Part shown: piece by piece, positions 63,145 to 64,000 of the stretch
Position numbering within the stretch: the first letter of the stretch is position 1
How the letters are laid out: each line of letters starts with the position of its first letter
Source of the DNA: Streptomyces pluripotens
GTDB taxonomy: Bacteria; Actinomycetota; Actinomycetes; Streptomycetales; Streptomycetaceae
Length of the DNA stretch: 64,000 nt
NCBI RefSeq assembly: GCF_000802245.2
Contig: NZ_CP021080.1
Location: forward strand, 5,952,001-6,016,000
Reading direction: 5' to 3'
Translations under genes and position numbers: made by a program
Notes under the pieces: model-generated
Database searches by the model: none
What the model was told of the DNA's origin: nothing
What the model saw: only the letters and a program-made list of their open reading frames with translations

Positions 63145-64000
63145 TTGATACGGATTGAGTCAGTCACGAAGCGGTACCCGGACGGCACGGTCGCGGTCGA
63201 CCAGTTGTCACTGGACATACCTGACCGCGCGATCACCGTCCTGGTTGGGCCGTCCGGCTGTGGCAAGACGACGACCCTGCGGATGATCAACCGGATGGTG
63301 GAGCCCAGCGACGGCAGCATCCTGATCGACGGTATGGACATCCGGCAACAGCCGGTCAACACCCTGCGGCGCTCCATGGGTTACGTCATCCAGAACGCCG
63401 GACTCTTCCAACACCGCACCATCCTCGACAACATAGCCACCGTGCCCCGCCTGCTCGGCTGGAGCAAGCAGGAGGCGCGCGCCCGGGCGGCGGAGCTGAT
63501 GGAGCGGGTCGGGCTGGATGCCACCCTGGCCAAGCGGTACCCGTACCAGCTCTCCGGCGGGCAGCAGCAGCGTGTTGGCGTGGCCCGGGCGCTCGCCGCC
63601 GACCCGCCGGTGCTGCTGATGGACGAACCGTTCTCTGCCGTCGACCCCGTCGTGCGCAAGGGACTGCAAGACGAACTCCTGCGCATCCAAGATGAGTTGG
63701 GCAAGACCATCGTCTTTGTCACCCATGACATCGATGAGGCGGTCAAGCTGGGTACCATGGTCGCCGTGCTCCGCACCGGCGGCCGTCTCGCCCAGTTCTC
63801 CCCGCCCGCGGAACTCCTCAGCGCGCCCGCCGACTCCTTCGTGGAGGACTTCCTCGGCGCCGACCGGGGCATCCGTCGGCTGTCCTTCTTCCCTTCCGGG
63901 AGGCTGGAGTTGCAGACCGCCCCCATCGTGGGGATCGACGCGGACGCCGCGAAGATCGCCTCCCGGGCCGAGGCCCCCTACCTCCTCGTCACCGACCTTG
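63145..64000 (+). CDS. Osmoprotectant/glycine betaine-type ABC transporter ATP-binding protein (3' end outside window)
   Basis: 285 residues are visible before the window ends. The start is TTG 63145, giving MIRIESVTKRYPDGT, which fits the family N-terminus; no stronger start exists in frame. Walker A VGPSGCGKTTTLRM, Q-loop VIQNAGLFQHRTILDNIA, signature YPYQLSGGQQQRVGVARAL, Walker B VLLMDEPFSAVDP and H-loop FVTHDIDEAVKLG are all intact. The sequence after about 240 enters the regulatory C-terminal region where OpuCA/ProV-like proteins carry CBS domains. It most resembles OpuCA/ProV ATPases of quaternary-amine uptake. Permease and binding-protein genes are expected just outside the window. Confidence 0.92.
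   Translation, partial: MIRIESVTKRYPDGTVAVDQLSLDIPDRAITVLVGPSGCGKTTTLRMINRMVEPSDGSILIDGMDIRQQPVNTLRRSMGYVIQNAGLFQHRTILDNIATVPRLLGWSKQEARARAAELMERVGLDATLAKRYPYQLSGGQQQRVGVARALAADPPVLLMDEPFSAVDPVVRKGLQDELLRIQDELGKTIVFVTHDIDEAVKLGTMVAVLRTGGRLAQFSPPAELLSAPADSFVEDFLGADRGIRRLSFFPSGRLELQTAPIVGIDADAAKIASRAEAPYLLVTDL

Overview
The window is high-GC actinobacterial DNA and almost certainly chromosomal Streptomyces. The evidence is GTG/TTG starts, purine-rich ribosome binding sites, G/C-rich hairpin terminators, the sporulation gene whiI behind a sigma-WhiG-type promoter, and the ngcEFG - rok7B7 - xylFGH - dxs block. From memory (not searched), the gene order follows the S. coelicolor core region that runs from the HTH-MurA gene and aconitase through whiI, hemE and hemQ to murC and msrB. 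Most of the window is therefore conserved core; accessory material is limited to remnants and one insertion sequence.

Layout. 1-5 kb: the 3' end of a large gene, an XRE-like protein, a wrecked transposase, an HTH-MurA fusion gene and a TnsA-like remnant. 5-8 kb: aconitase, preceded by an inverted repeat and a DtxR/IdeR-like iron box. 8-25 kb: carbohydrate uptake and its regulation: a secreted GH92 alpha-mannosidase, the NgcEFG N-acetylglucosamine-type ABC transporter, the ROK regulator Rok7B7, the XylFGH xylose-type transporter, then Dxs (isoprenoid precursor synthesis) and an APC-type amino-acid permease. 25-32 kb: small and uncharacterised genes, then fadA-fadB. 32-42 kb: an RNase D-like nuclease, WhiI, a DUF3000 protein, HemE, a rhomboid protease, a flavin disulfide reductase, a DUF4349 lipoprotein, and the haem genes hemY/hemG and hemQ. 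42-54 kb: secreted hydrolase, DUF4142 and DUF692 (MNIO) proteins, a complete IS3-family element, a Pth2-type hydrolase, a polysaccharide deacetylase lipoprotein, an SPFH protein, and a carbonic anhydrase-SulP pair. 54-64 kb: ZapE-like ATPase divergent from a RibD-like reductase, several small conserved proteins, a nonapeptide-repeat protein coupled to an RDD membrane protein, MurC, MsrB, a GAF-PP2C phosphatase, and the start of an osmoprotectant-type ABC ATPase.

How the genes work together. The 8.7-21 kb block looks like one nutritional module for polymer-derived sugars: mannosidase outside the cell, two binding-protein transporters, and a ROK repressor between them. Strong hairpins directly follow both binding-protein genes, which would let the binding proteins be made in excess of the membrane parts. 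HemE, HemY/HemG and HemQ are enzymes of the coproporphyrin-dependent haem route. The carbonic anhydrase and SulP genes touch and probably handle bicarbonate together.

The observation I rate highest is a pair of matching inverted repeats (ATCTC-N6-GAGAT), one immediately upstream of the HTH-MurA fusion gene and one upstream of aconitase. They suggest that the fusion protein is a regulator, possibly sensing UDP-GlcNAc, of itself and of the TCA cycle. Also notable are a 12-copy nonapeptide repeat protein, a 32-bp A/T-containing palindrome next to an orphan promoter at 54.3-54.5 kb, and an Arg-Thr-rich expansion inside the DUF692 protein.
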